Shown: positions 44,427 through 54,600, counted from the stretch's first letter. The stretch: 64,000 nt of DNA from Butyricimonas virosa (GCF_025148635.1 NZ_CP102269.1:3100001-3164000), one strand, 5' to 3'. A program made the numbers and translations. The notes: generated by a model from the letters alone, not told the origin.

Positions 44427-45803
44427 ATGAAAAATATTGTATATTTATTTTTTGTATTGTTTTCGTGTTTTTCTTGCTCGGAAAAACCGATCACGGTTCA
44501 TTTAAAAGGTCAATTAAAGGGAATGGTTCCCGCAGAGGTGATGCGTTATAATGGGACGGCTTCCATGATTGGCGATAGTCGTGATATTTTGATACATACG
44601 GATGAAAATGGTTACTTTGACACGATTATCGAGTTGAAAAAGTCGGAGTATTTTTCTATCAGTCGGAATACGCTGTACCTGACGCCGGGGGATGACCTAG
44701 AACTCGTGATTACCGAGAATAACCAAGAGGCCACGTTTAGCGGGATTGGGGCCGAGGCGAATAATTACATGAAAAAGAGATTATTTCCGAAAGGCGGGTC
44801 TTTTCTGGAAGCGGGACGTTACGTGAGGGCCGATTTTGTCCGGACGAAAGTCACGGTGGATAGTTTAGCCGAGGAGCGTAGAAACGAGCTAGCCGGGTTG
44901 AAAAAGGTTTCACCCGAGTTCAAGAAAATGGAAGAGGCTCGGATCACTGCAGACGTGGTGAATAGTTATATCAGTTACGCATCATACCGGAAAGACGTTT
45001 GTTTTGATTGGCAGGCTTATCAACGGGCCACTCCGGAAGAACAGGAAAAAATCAATGAGGAACAACAAAAGTTACGAGATGCTCACTTGATAGCGGTTGC
45101 CCCGGAATTGAATCGGTTGTATAAAACATTGACAGATACGTTGTTTTTGAATGTTGCTGTCGTGAGAGACGTCCTTTCATATTTTGGAGAAGATCAATAC
45201 GGTTGGTTCGAGGGTATCGAGTTACCGGAGAGAACGAAAGAACTTTATGAGGCGGCAGACAAGGTTGAAGCTTTACGTCAAGCGATTACAGCAACAACCG
45301 TGAATGACGCAAAAGATTTTATCGCGAAGGCAAAATATCAGGATGTGGTAACGGAAGTGCGGCATAAAGCTGATCAAGCGGGAAAGTTGGTGGAAGGTCA
45401 ACCTGCCATAGATATTATGATGACGGATGTGGATGGTAACGTGAAACGTTTGAGTGATTTCCGGGGGAAGGTGATTTACATGGATTTGTGGGCAACATGG
45501 TGTGGACCTTGTATTCAAGAATCTCCATTTTTCGAAACGTTAAGTAAAAAATACGAGGGGAAAGACATCGTTTTCTTACCCGTGTCCACGGATAGCCGGG
45601 CTACGACGTGGAAATCCTATTTAAAAGTACATCATAAAGATTTACCACAATATATTTCGCAGGATCAAGCGTTAAAAGATGGTTGGTGTGTGAGGTATAT
45701 TCCTCGTTTTATTTTGATTGACCGGGATTTTAAAATCGTGAATGCTTATGCTCCCCGTCCATCGGAAGAGGGAATTGAAGATTTATTGAATTCAATATTA
45801 TAG
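44427..45803 (+). CDS. TlpA-like thioredoxin lipoprotein
   Basis: A 458-residue lipoprotein (signal ending C-F-S-C-S, Cys17). The N-terminal domain is beta-rich and DUF4369-like (T-V-H-L-K-G-Q-L-K-G); residues 120-310 are mostly helical with many charged residues; the C-terminal thioredoxin domain starts near 325 with A-I-D-I-M-M-T-D-V-D-G and has W-A-T-W-C-G-P-C (Cys359, Cys362) and the cis-Pro loop Y-I-P-R-F. It is 13 bases ahead of a second, divergent thioredoxin and forms the accessory part of this SusCD locus. Confidence 0.88.
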   Translation: MKNIVYLFFVLFSCFSCSEKPITVHLKGQLKGMVPAEVMRYNGTASMIGDSRDILIHTDENGYFDTIIELKKSEYFSISRNTLYLTPGDDLELVITENNQEATFSGIGAEANNYMKKRLFPKGGSFLEAGRYVRADFVRTKVTVDSLAEERRNELAGLKKVSPEFKKMEEARITADVVNSYISYASYRKDVCFDWQAYQRATPEEQEKINEEQQKLRDAHLIAVAPELNRLYKTLTDTLFLNVAVVRDVLSYFGEDQYGWFEGIELPERTKELYEAADKVEALRQAITATTVNDAKDFIAKAKYQDVVTEVRHKADQAGKLVEGQPAIDIMMTDVDGNVKRLSDFRGKVIYMDLWATWCGPCIQESPFFETLSKKYEGKDIVFLPVSTDSRATTWKSYLKVHHKDLPQYISQDQALKDGWCVRYIPRFILIDRDFKIVNAYAPRPSEEGIEDLLNSIL

Positions 45804-45816
45804 TGAACTTAGCATC

Positions 45817-46950
45817 ATGAGAACAGGTGTTTTTAGTTTGATTCTTTTTGTGACGTTTGCCTGCACCTCAAAGCAGAGGGTGATTACAGTAGAGGCGAAA
45901 GGCTTAAATACGGATAAATTATATTTGTGTGAGGTGATCAGTGAATATAGAGGGATTCATCAAGCGGTAGATTCTGCTGTACTGAAAGATGGTAAGTTCG
46001 TTTTTAACCTGCAGGAAGAGATACCCCCGGAGTTGTATTTTATCGGGGATTCCCCGTGGCATGGTGGATATGTTTTTCTGGATGGTAATGATATAAAATT
46101 GACATTGGAGGATGTGACCGAAGAACAGATGTGCTGGGAGGTAAAAGGTTCCCCGTTGAATGAGGTTTATAGGAGATTCGAGAAAGTTTTGTACGATGAA
46201 ACATTCGGGCAAATAAAAGATTCTCTGAACGCCCTGTTTTATGAGGCTCGTGAACGGCAGGACCGGGAGGAAATGGCTCGTATTAAGAACGAGTCCATGC
46301 CTTATTACGATGAGGGTGTGAAAAGAGAGCGGATGTTCGTCGATTCGTATATTCAAGAGAATAAAGCTAATCCGTTGGGAATATATCTTTATTATAGTCG
46401 GGTATTTCAGCGGAAAGATTTCCCCACGGAAGAAGAGATTGCAGCGGAGAGGGAATATATCCAGAGTTTTGGTGAAATGGCAAAAGTTTCCTCTTCTTTC
46501 ATGAAGATGGAGCAACAATTGTCTCGGTACGAGAATTGTGCGATAGGACACGAGGCTCCCGAAATTGTAGGGAAGGGCACGTTAGGAAATGAATTGAAGT
46601 TAAGTGATCTGCGTGGAAATTACGTGCTGGTTGATTTTTGGAACTCGTATTGTCACTGGTGTCGGGAGGAAACACCGGCATTGAAACGGGCCCTGGAGCA
46701 TTTTGCCGGGAAGAATTTCAAAATACTGGGTGTGTCTTTTGATCGGGTGAAGAAACTTTGGATGGATGCTATTCACGAGGATGGTAGTTATTGGGATCAT
46801 CTGATGTTGGAGAAAGGGGATGATGTGATGGAGCGCTATTGCATCAAGGGAATTCCCCATATCATACTGGTTGGGCCGGACGGGAAGATTCTGGCCAAGG
46901 AGTTGAGGGGGCAGGATTTGATAGACGTGCCGGATCAATTTGTGAAGTAA
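45817..46950 (+). CDS. TlpA-like thioredoxin lipoprotein with C-H-W-C active site
   Basis: A 377-residue lipoprotein (signal ending V-T-F-A-C-T, Cys16), with DUF4369-like domain (I-T-V-E-A-K-G-L and D-G-K-F-V-F-N), helical middle, and thioredoxin domain with V-D-F-W-N-S-Y-C-H-W-C (Cys279, Cys282) and G-I-P-H-I. The usual W-C-x-P-C is changed: Tyr in place of Trp before the first Cys, and His-Trp between the cysteines. In thioredoxin-fold proteins the two middle residues set redox potential, and a His there is found in oxidants such as DsbA, so this protein may differ in direction from its neighbour (inference). Confidence 0.85.
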   Translation: MRTGVFSLILFVTFACTSKQRVITVEAKGLNTDKLYLCEVISEYRGIHQAVDSAVLKDGKFVFNLQEEIPPELYFIGDSPWHGGYVFLDGNDIKLTLEDVTEEQMCWEVKGSPLNEVYRRFEKVLYDETFGQIKDSLNALFYEARERQDREEMARIKNESMPYYDEGVKRERMFVDSYIQENKANPLGIYLYYSRVFQRKDFPTEEEIAAEREYIQSFGEMAKVSSSFMKMEQQLSRYENCAIGHEAPEIVGKGTLGNELKLSDLRGNYVLVDFWNSYCHWCREETPALKRALEHFAGKNFKILGVSFDRVKKLWMDAIHEDGSYWDHLMLEKGDDVMERYCIKGIPHIILVGPDGKILAKELRGQDLIDVPDQFVK

Positions 46951-47017
46951 ACGAATTACCCCGAATTCAATCGTGAATATCTCGTAAAAGTCCCGTAAAA
47001 GAATAATACAGACGAGA

Positions 47018-47064
47018 TAAAGACGACTTAAAGCCGAGTGGAGTCATCTTTAGCTCTTTTTTTT
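47018..47064 (+). terminator. Terminator of the third SusCD locus
   Basis: An 11-bp stem with one mismatch (47018-47028 with 47042-47052) is followed by a run of eight T residues ending at 47064, 67 bases past the last thioredoxin stop. Confidence 0.75.
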
Positions 47065-47121
47065 AACACTTGTACGTGTCGGATAAGTCTTTAACTGGGT
47101 TTGATTTCTACTTTATTTGGG

Positions 47122-48393
47122 CTATAAAAAACTGATAAGTAGCATGACGTTCAGTAAGGTGACAATTCCCCCGATCACGTATAAGAGCCATTTCGTGTAA
47201 GTAGAGTTTTTGTATTTCCCCATGACCTTGGACGAGGAGGTGAGGTAAACTTGCGTGAAAATGGTGATCGGTAACTGTACGCTTAGAGCCATCTGCGAGT
47301 AAATCAACCCTTGGAAAGGATTCGATACCACCATGATCAGGGCGAAAGCGATGATCAGGGAAGTTAGCACACCGATGCGGGAATGACTGTCCTTGATGTC
47401 GTAAGGCTCCTTGTATATTCCAGCGAAAATGGAGCCGGCAGCCATTCCAGAGGTAATTGTAGAGGAAATTCCGGCAAACAGGAGGGCCACGGCAAAGATC
47501 ACGGAGGCATTATTCCCAAGTAACGGCGCCAGCAGGGAATTGGCTTGTTCCAGTTCCGTGACGGGTGTTCCGGTTCCGAAGAATGCGGCAGCGGCCAGTA
47601 GAATCATGGCGCTGTTGATGGCCCAACCGATCACCATGGAGAGGATCGTGTCGGCATATTCGTAGCGTAGTTGCTTTTTGATGATTTTATCGTCTTGTAT
47701 ATTCCACTGACGGCTTTGGATGACCTCGGAGTGGAGGAATAGATTGTGGGGCATGACCACGGCCCCGAGTACGCTCATAATAACAACCATGGAACCTTCG
47801 GGGAAAGCAGGGGTGACCCATGCGGGTAGGGCTGTGTTCCAATCGATTTCCACTAGGGAAAGCTCGTAGATGAACGATAAGCCGATGATGGAAACGAAGG
47901 CGATAATCCATTTCTCGATCACCCGGTAGGTATTGGTGAACAACATGATAACCACGAAAATTAATACGAGTATTGATCCTGCCCGGATCGGGATGTTGAA
48001 TAACATTTGCAGGGCAATGGCTCCACCTAGTATTTCGGCTAGAGAGGTGGAGATGGAGGCGAGCATAGCCGAGTAGAGAATACCTTTGGCATACCGGGGT
48101 TTCAGGTACTCGCTGGCGGCTTCCGAAAGGCACAGACCGGAGGCAATCCCCAAGTGAGCCACGTTATGCTGCAACACGATCAGCATGATCGTGGACAGGG
48201 TGACCATCCATAATAGTGAATAACCGAATTCTGCTCCGGCAGCCAGGTTGGAGGCCCAGTTTCCCGGATCAATGAAGCCCACGGTGACTAATAGACCGGG
48301 ACCGATGTATTTGAATATTTCCAATCCCCCGAGCTTGGGAGTGTGTTTTGCTGTATTTAGTAGTTCCTTGAATTGTTTAAACATATTGTTCAA
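47122..48393 (-). CDS. mntH: Nramp-family divalent metal transporter
   Basis: A 423-residue inner-membrane transporter for Mn2+/Fe2+ driven by protons. About 11 membrane helices are visible. The metal site of helix 1 reads G-F-I-D-P-G-N-W-A-S (conserved D-P-G-N), and helix 6 has V-V-M-P-H-N-L-F-L-H-S (M-P-H motif; the usual Ala three residues before is present as A-V-V-M). The start could be 48393 or the Met three codons later. No MntR or Fur box was recognised in the 81-base gap to the divergent exchanger gene. Confidence 0.92.
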   Translation of the reverse strand: MNNMFKQFKELLNTAKHTPKLGGLEIFKYIGPGLLVTVGFIDPGNWASNLAAGAEFGYSLLWMVTLSTIMLIVLQHNVAHLGIASGLCLSEAASEYLKPRYAKGILYSAMLASISTSLAEILGGAIALQMLFNIPIRAGSILVLIFVVIMLFTNTYRVIEKWIIAFVSIIGLSFIYELSLVEIDWNTALPAWVTPAFPEGSMVVIMSVLGAVVMPHNLFLHSEVIQSRQWNIQDDKIIKKQLRYEYADTILSMVIGWAINSAMILLAAAAFFGTGTPVTELEQANSLLAPLLGNNASVIFAVALLFAGISSTITSGMAAGSIFAGIYKEPYDIKDSHSRIGVLTSLIIAFALIMVVSNPFQGLIYSQMALSVQLPITIFTQVYLTSSSKVMGKYKNSTYTKWLLYVIGGIVTLLNVMLLISFL

Positions 48394-48443
48394 GTTAAAA
48401 GCTAAAAACTAAAGGTTAAAAACCGATCGTGTAATTTTATTGT

Positions 48444-48451
48444 TATTTTTG
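48444..48451 (+). promoter_or_regulatory. Promoter -7 box of the exchanger gene
   Basis: TATTTTTG fits TAnnTTTG. It lies in the divergent gap between the Nramp and exchanger genes. No convincing -33 box is seen. Confidence 0.4.
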
Positions 48452-48534
48452 AAACTTCAAAAGTACGAATAACGATGAATATTTGTTCTCGTGATCGTGA
48501 ACTTTTATGTATTAACTTTAAATTTTTGATTTTC

Positions 48535-49464
48535 ATGGTGATTCCTGTACTTCTCGTGGTGGCCTCTTTGGTTGTACTTTATTTCGGGGCTGATTTCCTG
48601 GTAAAAGGTAGTTCGTCTTTGGCCGTGCGTTTTGGAATATCTCCTTTAGTTGTCGGTTTGACCGTGGTGGCTTTCGGGACAAGTGCGCCGGAGTTGTTGG
48701 TCAGCGTGCAGTCCGCGCTGGAAAGTAATCCGGGGATTGCCGTGGGGAACGTGATGGGATCCAATATATTCAATGTTTGCGCTATTCTTGGTGTTTCGGC
48801 TATGATTTACCCGTTGCGAGTGAATCCCCGGTTGATTCGTTTGGATGCGCCCGTGATGCTGGTGGCCACGTTGCTGTTCGTGGGGATATTTCATAACGGG
48901 AGTTTCGGAAGATGGGCCGGAATATTATTTTTTGCCGGGATATGCGCTTATATGGTTTACTGTGTGTACAAGGCCAAGCGGGGAGAGTCTGTTGAAGGGG
49001 ACGAGGAAATCAAACTCACGAAGAGCTGGATGTTGGATGTTGTGTTGGTGATTGCGGGGTTTGCCTTGTTGGTATGGGGATCGGGCTTGCTTGTTGATAA
49101 TGCCGTGATTATCGCACAGGCTTTGGGATGGAGCGAGGCGGTAATCGGTTTGACGATCGTGGCAGCAGGGACAAGTATGCCGGAACTGGCAACTTCCGTG
49201 GTGGCTGCCTTGAAAAAACGTACGGATATTGCTATCGGTAACGTGATCGGTTCGAATATATTCAATCTTTTGGCTGTTTTAGGATTAACGGCGACGATTG
49301 CACCCGTGGAGACCAACCAGATTAACTGGACGGACATGCTGGTGATGCTCGGAACTTCTTTACTTCTGTTGCCTTTCATGCGGACGGGATTCAAGATCGG
49401 GCGGGGGGAAGGTGTTGTGCTGTTCGTTATTTATATCGCTTATACATTGTATCTGATTGTTTGA
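48535..49464 (+). CDS. Calcium/sodium antiporter (CaCA family, YrbG-like)
   Basis: A 309-residue inner-membrane cation exchanger of about 10 helices with the two inverted alpha repeats of the family: G-T-S-A-P-E-L-L-V-S and G-N-V-M-G-S-N-I-F-N-V in the first, G-T-S-M-P-E-L-A-T-S and G-N-V-I-G-S-N-I-F-N-L in the second. The acidic residues in P-E bind Ca2+ in known members. I start at 48535, where the first helix begins; the frame extends to an ATG at 48475 that adds 20 polar residues and cannot be excluded. Confidence 0.93.
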   Translation: MVIPVLLVVASLVVLYFGADFLVKGSSSLAVRFGISPLVVGLTVVAFGTSAPELLVSVQSALESNPGIAVGNVMGSNIFNVCAILGVSAMIYPLRVNPRLIRLDAPVMLVATLLFVGIFHNGSFGRWAGILFFAGICAYMVYCVYKAKRGESVEGDEEIKLTKSWMLDVVLVIAGFALLVWGSGLLVDNAVIIAQALGWSEAVIGLTIVAAGTSMPELATSVVAALKKRTDIAIGNVIGSNIFNLLAVLGLTATIAPVETNQINWTDMLVMLGTSLLLLPFMRTGFKIGRGEGVVLFVIYIAYTLYLIV

Positions 49465-49548
49465 TAAAAATAGGCGGGTAGGATTGGAGTGATTATATAA
49501 TAAAACGTTCGTTTATTGATTGTTATAAAACGAGAAAAAATCAATAGA

Positions 49549-49583
49549 AGTGATTTGTTACATTTTTCGTTAACAAAATCACT
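49549..49583. repeat. Dyad upstream of the third ECF sigma gene
   Basis: AGTGATTTGTTA (49549-49560) faces TAACAAAATCACT (49571-49583), complementary apart from one extra base. It lies upstream of a possible promoter for the sigma gene at 49708. Confidence 0.5.
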
Positions 49584-49635
49584 ATCAATGATAAAAAAAG
49601 AATATTTGTTTTTAGGAAAAACAGGTTATTTCCTT

Positions 49636-49643
49636 TAATTTTG
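49636..49643 (+). promoter_or_regulatory. Possible promoter -7 box of the third ECF sigma gene
   Basis: TAATTTTG fits TAnnTTTG and would give a leader of about 58 bases. The -33 position is poor, so this is tentative. Confidence 0.35.
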
Positions 49644-49707
49644 GTTGCAATAAACGAAGGATTGTTGATTGTTATTTGTTTTTTTAATCATGTGATTACG
49701 AGGATTA

Positions 49708-50271
49708 ATGCAGAGCGAGCAAGAGATACTTTTAGAACATCTGGCCAAGGATGATGATATGGCTTATACTCTTTTGTATAAGCAGTTTTACGTGCCGATG
49801 GTACTCTTTGCCAGTCAATATATCAACAATGAAGAGGCCTCAAAGGATGTGGTGCAGGAGTTTTTTATTTCCATGTTGGGGCAGAAAAAAGATTTTGAGA
49901 ATGTTACGGCGTTAAAAGTTTATCTTTATCATTCGGTAAAAAATAGGTGCATGAATTATATCCAGCATGAACAGGTCAAGGGGCGTTACGAGGCGTTTGT
50001 GTTGCGGGAATTTGATGATGTCGATCTTTTCTGGGATCGGGTTTTGGAGGAAGATATTTATGCGCGAGTTTTGGAAGTCGTGCAGGAATTGCCTCGACAA
50101 TACCGCAACGTGATGATGCTTTCGTTGGATGGGTACAAGATTTCTGAAGTCGCGGAAAAAATGGGTATTTCCTTAGAGACTGCCAAGGAGTATAAGAAAG
50201 AGGGAAAGAAACGGTTGAGTGTCCGGTTACGATCTTTAGGTTTGGAGTTGTTTATTTCTATTTTCTTTTAA
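49708..50271 (+). CDS. ECF RNA polymerase sigma factor
   Basis: A 187-residue ECF sigma factor of the Bacteroidota FecI-like group. Region 2 is E-E-A-S-K-D-V-V-Q-E-F-F-I-S with Y-L-Y-H-S-V-K-N-R-C-M-N-Y-I; region 4 is L-P-R-Q-Y-R-N-V-M-M-L-S then I-S-E-V-A-E-K-M-G-I-S-L-E-T-A-K-E-Y-K. The helix-turn-helix reads A-K-E-Y-K-K where most members have V-K-x-x-x-x-R, so its promoter recognition may differ from the other two. It precedes FecR by 102 bases and should control the fourth SusCD locus. Confidence 0.92.
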   Translation: MQSEQEILLEHLAKDDDMAYTLLYKQFYVPMVLFASQYINNEEASKDVVQEFFISMLGQKKDFENVTALKVYLYHSVKNRCMNYIQHEQVKGRYEAFVLREFDDVDLFWDRVLEEDIYARVLEVVQELPRQYRNVMMLSLDGYKISEVAEKMGISLETAKEYKKEGKKRLSVRLRSLGLELFISIFF

Positions 50272-50373
50272 ATTCTTCTTTTTTGTAAAAATATTTTATT
50301 TTTTTCCTCATTTTGATCCCCCCGTTTTCTTTCTATTCCTGTTTTATTTATAAATGCATAAATAGAATGAATT

Positions 50374-51561
50374 ATGAATAGAGCGGATGAAACTTTTCAG
50401 GTGTCAGAAATTATTTCCCGGTATGTGTTGGGGAGTATGACTGAATCGGAAAAAGAAGAACTGGATGGTTGGCTGGATAGATCTCCTCGTAACAAATTGT
50501 TGTTTGAAGAGTTGGTTCGTCAGGAGGTCGCTTCCGGAAAGATTCTGGCTTACGGGCGTGTGGAATGGGAGGGGGCATTGAAAGAATTGTTGGAACAGAA
50601 AAAGAAATTGAGGTTGGCTGGACGTAAAAGGCGAATTATCCGTTTGGGAAGTTGTGCAGCCGTGTTGTTATTTGCCTGTATGGGTATTTGGTTTTATTAT
50701 ATTCAGACGGGAAATGCCCTGATCGGGGAAGGAGAGGTACATAAGGAGATTCCGAAATTATTGGCAGGAAAGCCGCAGGCAACGTTGCAACTGGCTTCTG
50801 GGAAGACTGTATTCCTAACGTCTGATTCTTCCCGGCGCCTCGAACCGGAATATGGCGTGGAAATCCGGCAGGACTCCGGGGTGATAAAATATCAGGTTGC
50901 TGAGGTTCAAGGAGGGAAAGAGGAACAATATAATATGATCACGGTTCCGAGAGGTGGGGAGTTTACCTTGATTTTGAGTGATGGAACGCAGGTTTGGTTG
51001 AATGCGGAAACGAGTTTGCGCTATCCAGTGGAGTTCGTGGGGAATGAACGGAAAGTGTATTTGGAGGGGGAAGCGTTTTTTGACGTTACGCATGATAAAC
51101 AAAAACAATTTGTTGTCGAGACAGAAAAAGCGAAGGTGCAGGTGTATGGAACAGCATTTAATGTTTACGCTTATCCCAACGAGTATGAGGTGGTGGCCAC
51201 TTTGGTGCGGGGAGCTATTGATTTGAAAGAGCGTGGGTCTGGTAATCGAATTCAGCTGGAACCGGGAGAACAGGGGTGTCTTGCCGGGGGCAAGCTTACA
51301 AAACGAGAAGTTGATGTGGATATGTATATCGCTTGGATCACGGGGCGTATGGTGTTTAAAAGTATTTGCCTAGGCGATATGTTGAAACATTTAGCCCGTT
51401 GGTATGATGTCAATATTGTATTTACGGAAGAGCGATTGAAAGAAGTTTCGTTTACGGGAGAGGTGAAAAAGTATGATGATTTCACGGAGGTGTTGGACGT
51501 GATCGAATCGACGCAAGTAGTCCGTTTTAGGATAGAAGATAGAACAATTATAGTATATTAA
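50374..51561 (+). CDS. FecR-family anti-sigma factor
   Basis: A 395-residue regulator. N-terminal helices (M-T-E-S-E-K-E-E-L-D-G-W-L) are the cytoplasmic sigma-binding part, one membrane helix lies at about 90-108, and the periplasmic part has the FecR signature I-T-V-P-R-G-G-E-F-T-L-I-L-S-D-G-T-Q-V-W-L-N and V-Q-V-Y-G-T-A-F-N-V, then a DUF4974-like end (R-T-I-I-V-Y). It sits between its sigma factor and SusC. Confidence 0.92.
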   Translation: MNRADETFQVSEIISRYVLGSMTESEKEELDGWLDRSPRNKLLFEELVRQEVASGKILAYGRVEWEGALKELLEQKKKLRLAGRKRRIIRLGSCAAVLLFACMGIWFYYIQTGNALIGEGEVHKEIPKLLAGKPQATLQLASGKTVFLTSDSSRRLEPEYGVEIRQDSGVIKYQVAEVQGGKEEQYNMITVPRGGEFTLILSDGTQVWLNAETSLRYPVEFVGNERKVYLEGEAFFDVTHDKQKQFVVETEKAKVQVYGTAFNVYAYPNEYEVVATLVRGAIDLKERGSGNRIQLEPGEQGCLAGGKLTKREVDVDMYIAWITGRMVFKSICLGDMLKHLARWYDVNIVFTEERLKEVSFTGEVKKYDDFTEVLDVIESTQVVRFRIEDRTIIVY

Positions 51562-51564
51562 AAA

Positions 51565-51597
51565 GAAACAACCGGTGCTGGAACACGAGGTTGTTTC
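51565..51597 (+). promoter_or_regulatory. Hairpin between fecR and susC
   Basis: GAAACAACC (51565-51573) pairs exactly with 51589-51597 over a 15-base loop, 3 bases after the FecR stop. No T tract follows. It shares position and the GAAAC opening with the hairpin at 39317. Confidence 0.65.
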
Positions 51598-51641
51598 AAG
51601 AGTAAGTTAATCAGCAATAATAACTTAAACGACACAAATGT

Positions 51642-54600
51642 ATGAAAAAAAATGGAGAATATGACCCTCCAAAGTACGGGTCATTGAAAAAAACATGCAG
51701 GATTATGAAAGCTACATTGCTTTTCCTTATGCTGACAGTTTGTCATTCATTTGGAATGGTCTATTCACAAGAGGTGAGGCTAGACATAGATTTGGAGAAT
51801 GCGACTTTCGGACAGTTCATGGAACAGGTAAAAGATCAATCTGATTTTACTTTCTTTTTTCACGATGCCATGGTCATGAAATTGACAAACATTACTTTGC
51901 ACGTGAAACAAGAGGATATTGATGCGATTCTTACCAAGTGTCTGAAGGGTTCAGGGATCACTTACCGTATTAAGGATCGTACGATTATTCTTTACGGGAC
52001 GGATGATAACACGAAGAAAGAGATCGAGGTGAAAGGGCGAGTTGTTGACGAAAAGGGAGAGCCTTTACCGGGTGCGACGGTGAAGGTAAAGGACGAACCG
52101 GGAGAGAAAGGGGTGTTGCGGGGAACCGTTACAGGGCCGGACGGGAATTTCTCGTTGAAAGTGCCGAACAATAAAGCCGTTCTGGAAATCTCTTTCGTGG
52201 GGTATGTTTCCCAGACAATTCCGGTGGCTAATGCCGAGGCGTTGAAAAAGATCGTGTTGAAAGAGGTGGTAGAGAATATCGACGAGGTGATTGTTACCGG
52301 TTACCAGAGAATAGACCGTAAATTGTTTACGGGTGCTGCGGCGGTTATCAAGGCCGAGGACGCTATGGTCGAGGGTTCCATTGACGTGAGCCGGATGTTA
52401 CAGGGTAAAGCTGCCGGGGTACAGATTCAAAACGTGTCGGGTACGTTCGGGGCATCCCCGAAGATGCGGGTCCGGGGCGCCTCTTCTATTTATGGAAACC
52501 AGAAACCGTTGTGGGTGGTGGATGGATTGGTGTTGGAAGATATCGTTGAGATTTCAGCAGATGATTTGTCATCCGGGAATTCGGAGACTTTGATCAGTTC
52601 GGCTATTGCCGGGTTGAATGCGGATGATATTGAAAGTTTTCAGATATTGAAGGATGCCTCGGCGACTGCGTTGTACGGGGCGAGAGCAATGAATGGCGTG
52701 GTGGTGATCACGACGAAGAAAGGTAAAAAAGGCACGATGACCGTGAATTATAGCGGTGAATTCACGATTCGGATGAAACCCAGTTATTCCCAGTTTAATT
52801 TGATGAACTCTCAAGAGCAGATGATGGTTTACGAAGAGATGGAGGAGAAAGGCTGGTTGAATTACGCGGACATTTCTCGGGATAAAAATGGTGGCGTGTA
52901 CAAGAAAATGGCTGATCTGATTTCTACCTACGATCCGGCAACAGGTAAGTTCGGGTTAGAAAATACTCCTCAAGCGAAAGCCGCTTTTCTACAGAAGTAT
53001 GAGATGGCAAACACGGATTGGTTTGATGTGCTTTTCAGGAATTCTTTGCAACAGGTACATTCTTTAAGTTTGTCTTCCGGTTCGGAAAGATCTCGTTTTT
53101 ATGCCTCTTTGAGTTATTTTAATGATGCCGGTTGGACGCTCGCTGATAAAGTGAATCGTTACACGGCGAACATGAACGCCTCTTTCGATATAAAACCATG
53201 GATTTCAGTTAATTTGCTAACAACAAATTCTTTGCGTATGCAAAAGGCTCCGGGAACGAATAGTCGCAGAACGAATGCCGTAGACGGAACTTTTGAACGT
53301 GATTTTGACATCAACCCGTTCAGTTACGCTTTAAATACAAGCCGTACTCTACGTCCGTATGATGATAACGGGAATTACGAATATTACACGATGAACTATG
53401 CTCCGTTTAGTCTTCTGAACGAGTTGAACACGAATAAGTTGAATATTGATATGCTGGATGCTAAATTCCAGGCCGAGTTGGAAATTCGTCCATTGAAGGG
53501 ATTGGAAGTGAAGGCTTTGGGTGCGGTGCGCTACGTGAAGACAACCCGGGAACATCGAATTAACGATAAGTCGAATGCGGCAGAGGCTTACCGGGCTGAT
53601 ATGGATGCACAGATTCGGGATAATAATAAATTCCTGTATAAAGATCCGGATAATCCGGGCTATCCGGCTAAGGTTGTGATGCCGAAGGGTGGATTTTATA
53701 ACCGGGATGAGAATACGATGCTGAATTATTATCAACGGGGAATATTGAATTACAATACTTCTTTTAACGAGGGGATTCATACTTTGAACGTGATGGCGGG
53801 AGAGGAAGTACGTTATACGAACCGGACGATAGCTTTTAACAAGGGTTTTGGTTACCAATGGGATCGTGGTGGTGTACCTTTTCTGGACCCTGATTTGTTG
53901 AAACAACAGATTGAAAACGGTGTCGATTATTACGGGATGGAAGAAGAATACGATCGCTTTGCCGCTTTCTTCGGTACGGTAGGATATAGTTATAATGGTA
54001 CTTATATTTTTAACGTGACGGGGCGTTACGATGGTTCTAACAAATTGGGTAAATCCCGGTCTGCTCGTTGGTTACCGACGTGGAACGTGAGTGGTGCGTG
54101 GCACGTGACAAATGAAAAGTTCATGGAGCCAGTCGAAACAATATCCCGTTTGACCTTACGGGCAACTTACGGGTTGACGGCGAGTATGGGACCCTCAAGT
54201 AACTCGATAGCTGTTTTGTATAATGACGTGGCTTATCGTCCAAACCAAAGTGATCGGGAGAATTTGATTTATATTAGTTCTTTAGAGAATAGCGAACTGA
54301 CATGGGAAAAGCAGTATGAAACGAACGTGGGTATTGATCTGGGGATTTTTGATAATCGCATAAGCTTGAGTGCTGATGTGTATTGGAGAAAGGGATTTGA
54401 TTTGATTGGTAACGTGCGGACTTCGGGAATTGGAGGGCAACAGACGAAGAAGGCCAATTATGCAAATATGAAATCTAATGGTGTCGAGTTTACTTTAAAC
54501 ACGAAGAATTTGGTTTATTCCAACTTTAGCTGGACAACGAACTGGACGTTTGCTTTCAACAAGAACAAGATCACGAAACTGGAGTCCCGTCCGCGGGTGA

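Noticed and set aside
45919..46551. A 210-codon minus-strand frame within a thioredoxin gene
   Set aside because: An antisense shadow without any signal or motif; the + strand gene has a lipobox and active-site cysteines.
48394..48534. A metal-responsive riboswitch or MntR box upstream of the Nramp gene
   Set aside because: The 81-base divergent gap is too short for a yybP-type riboswitch and shows no clear palindrome.
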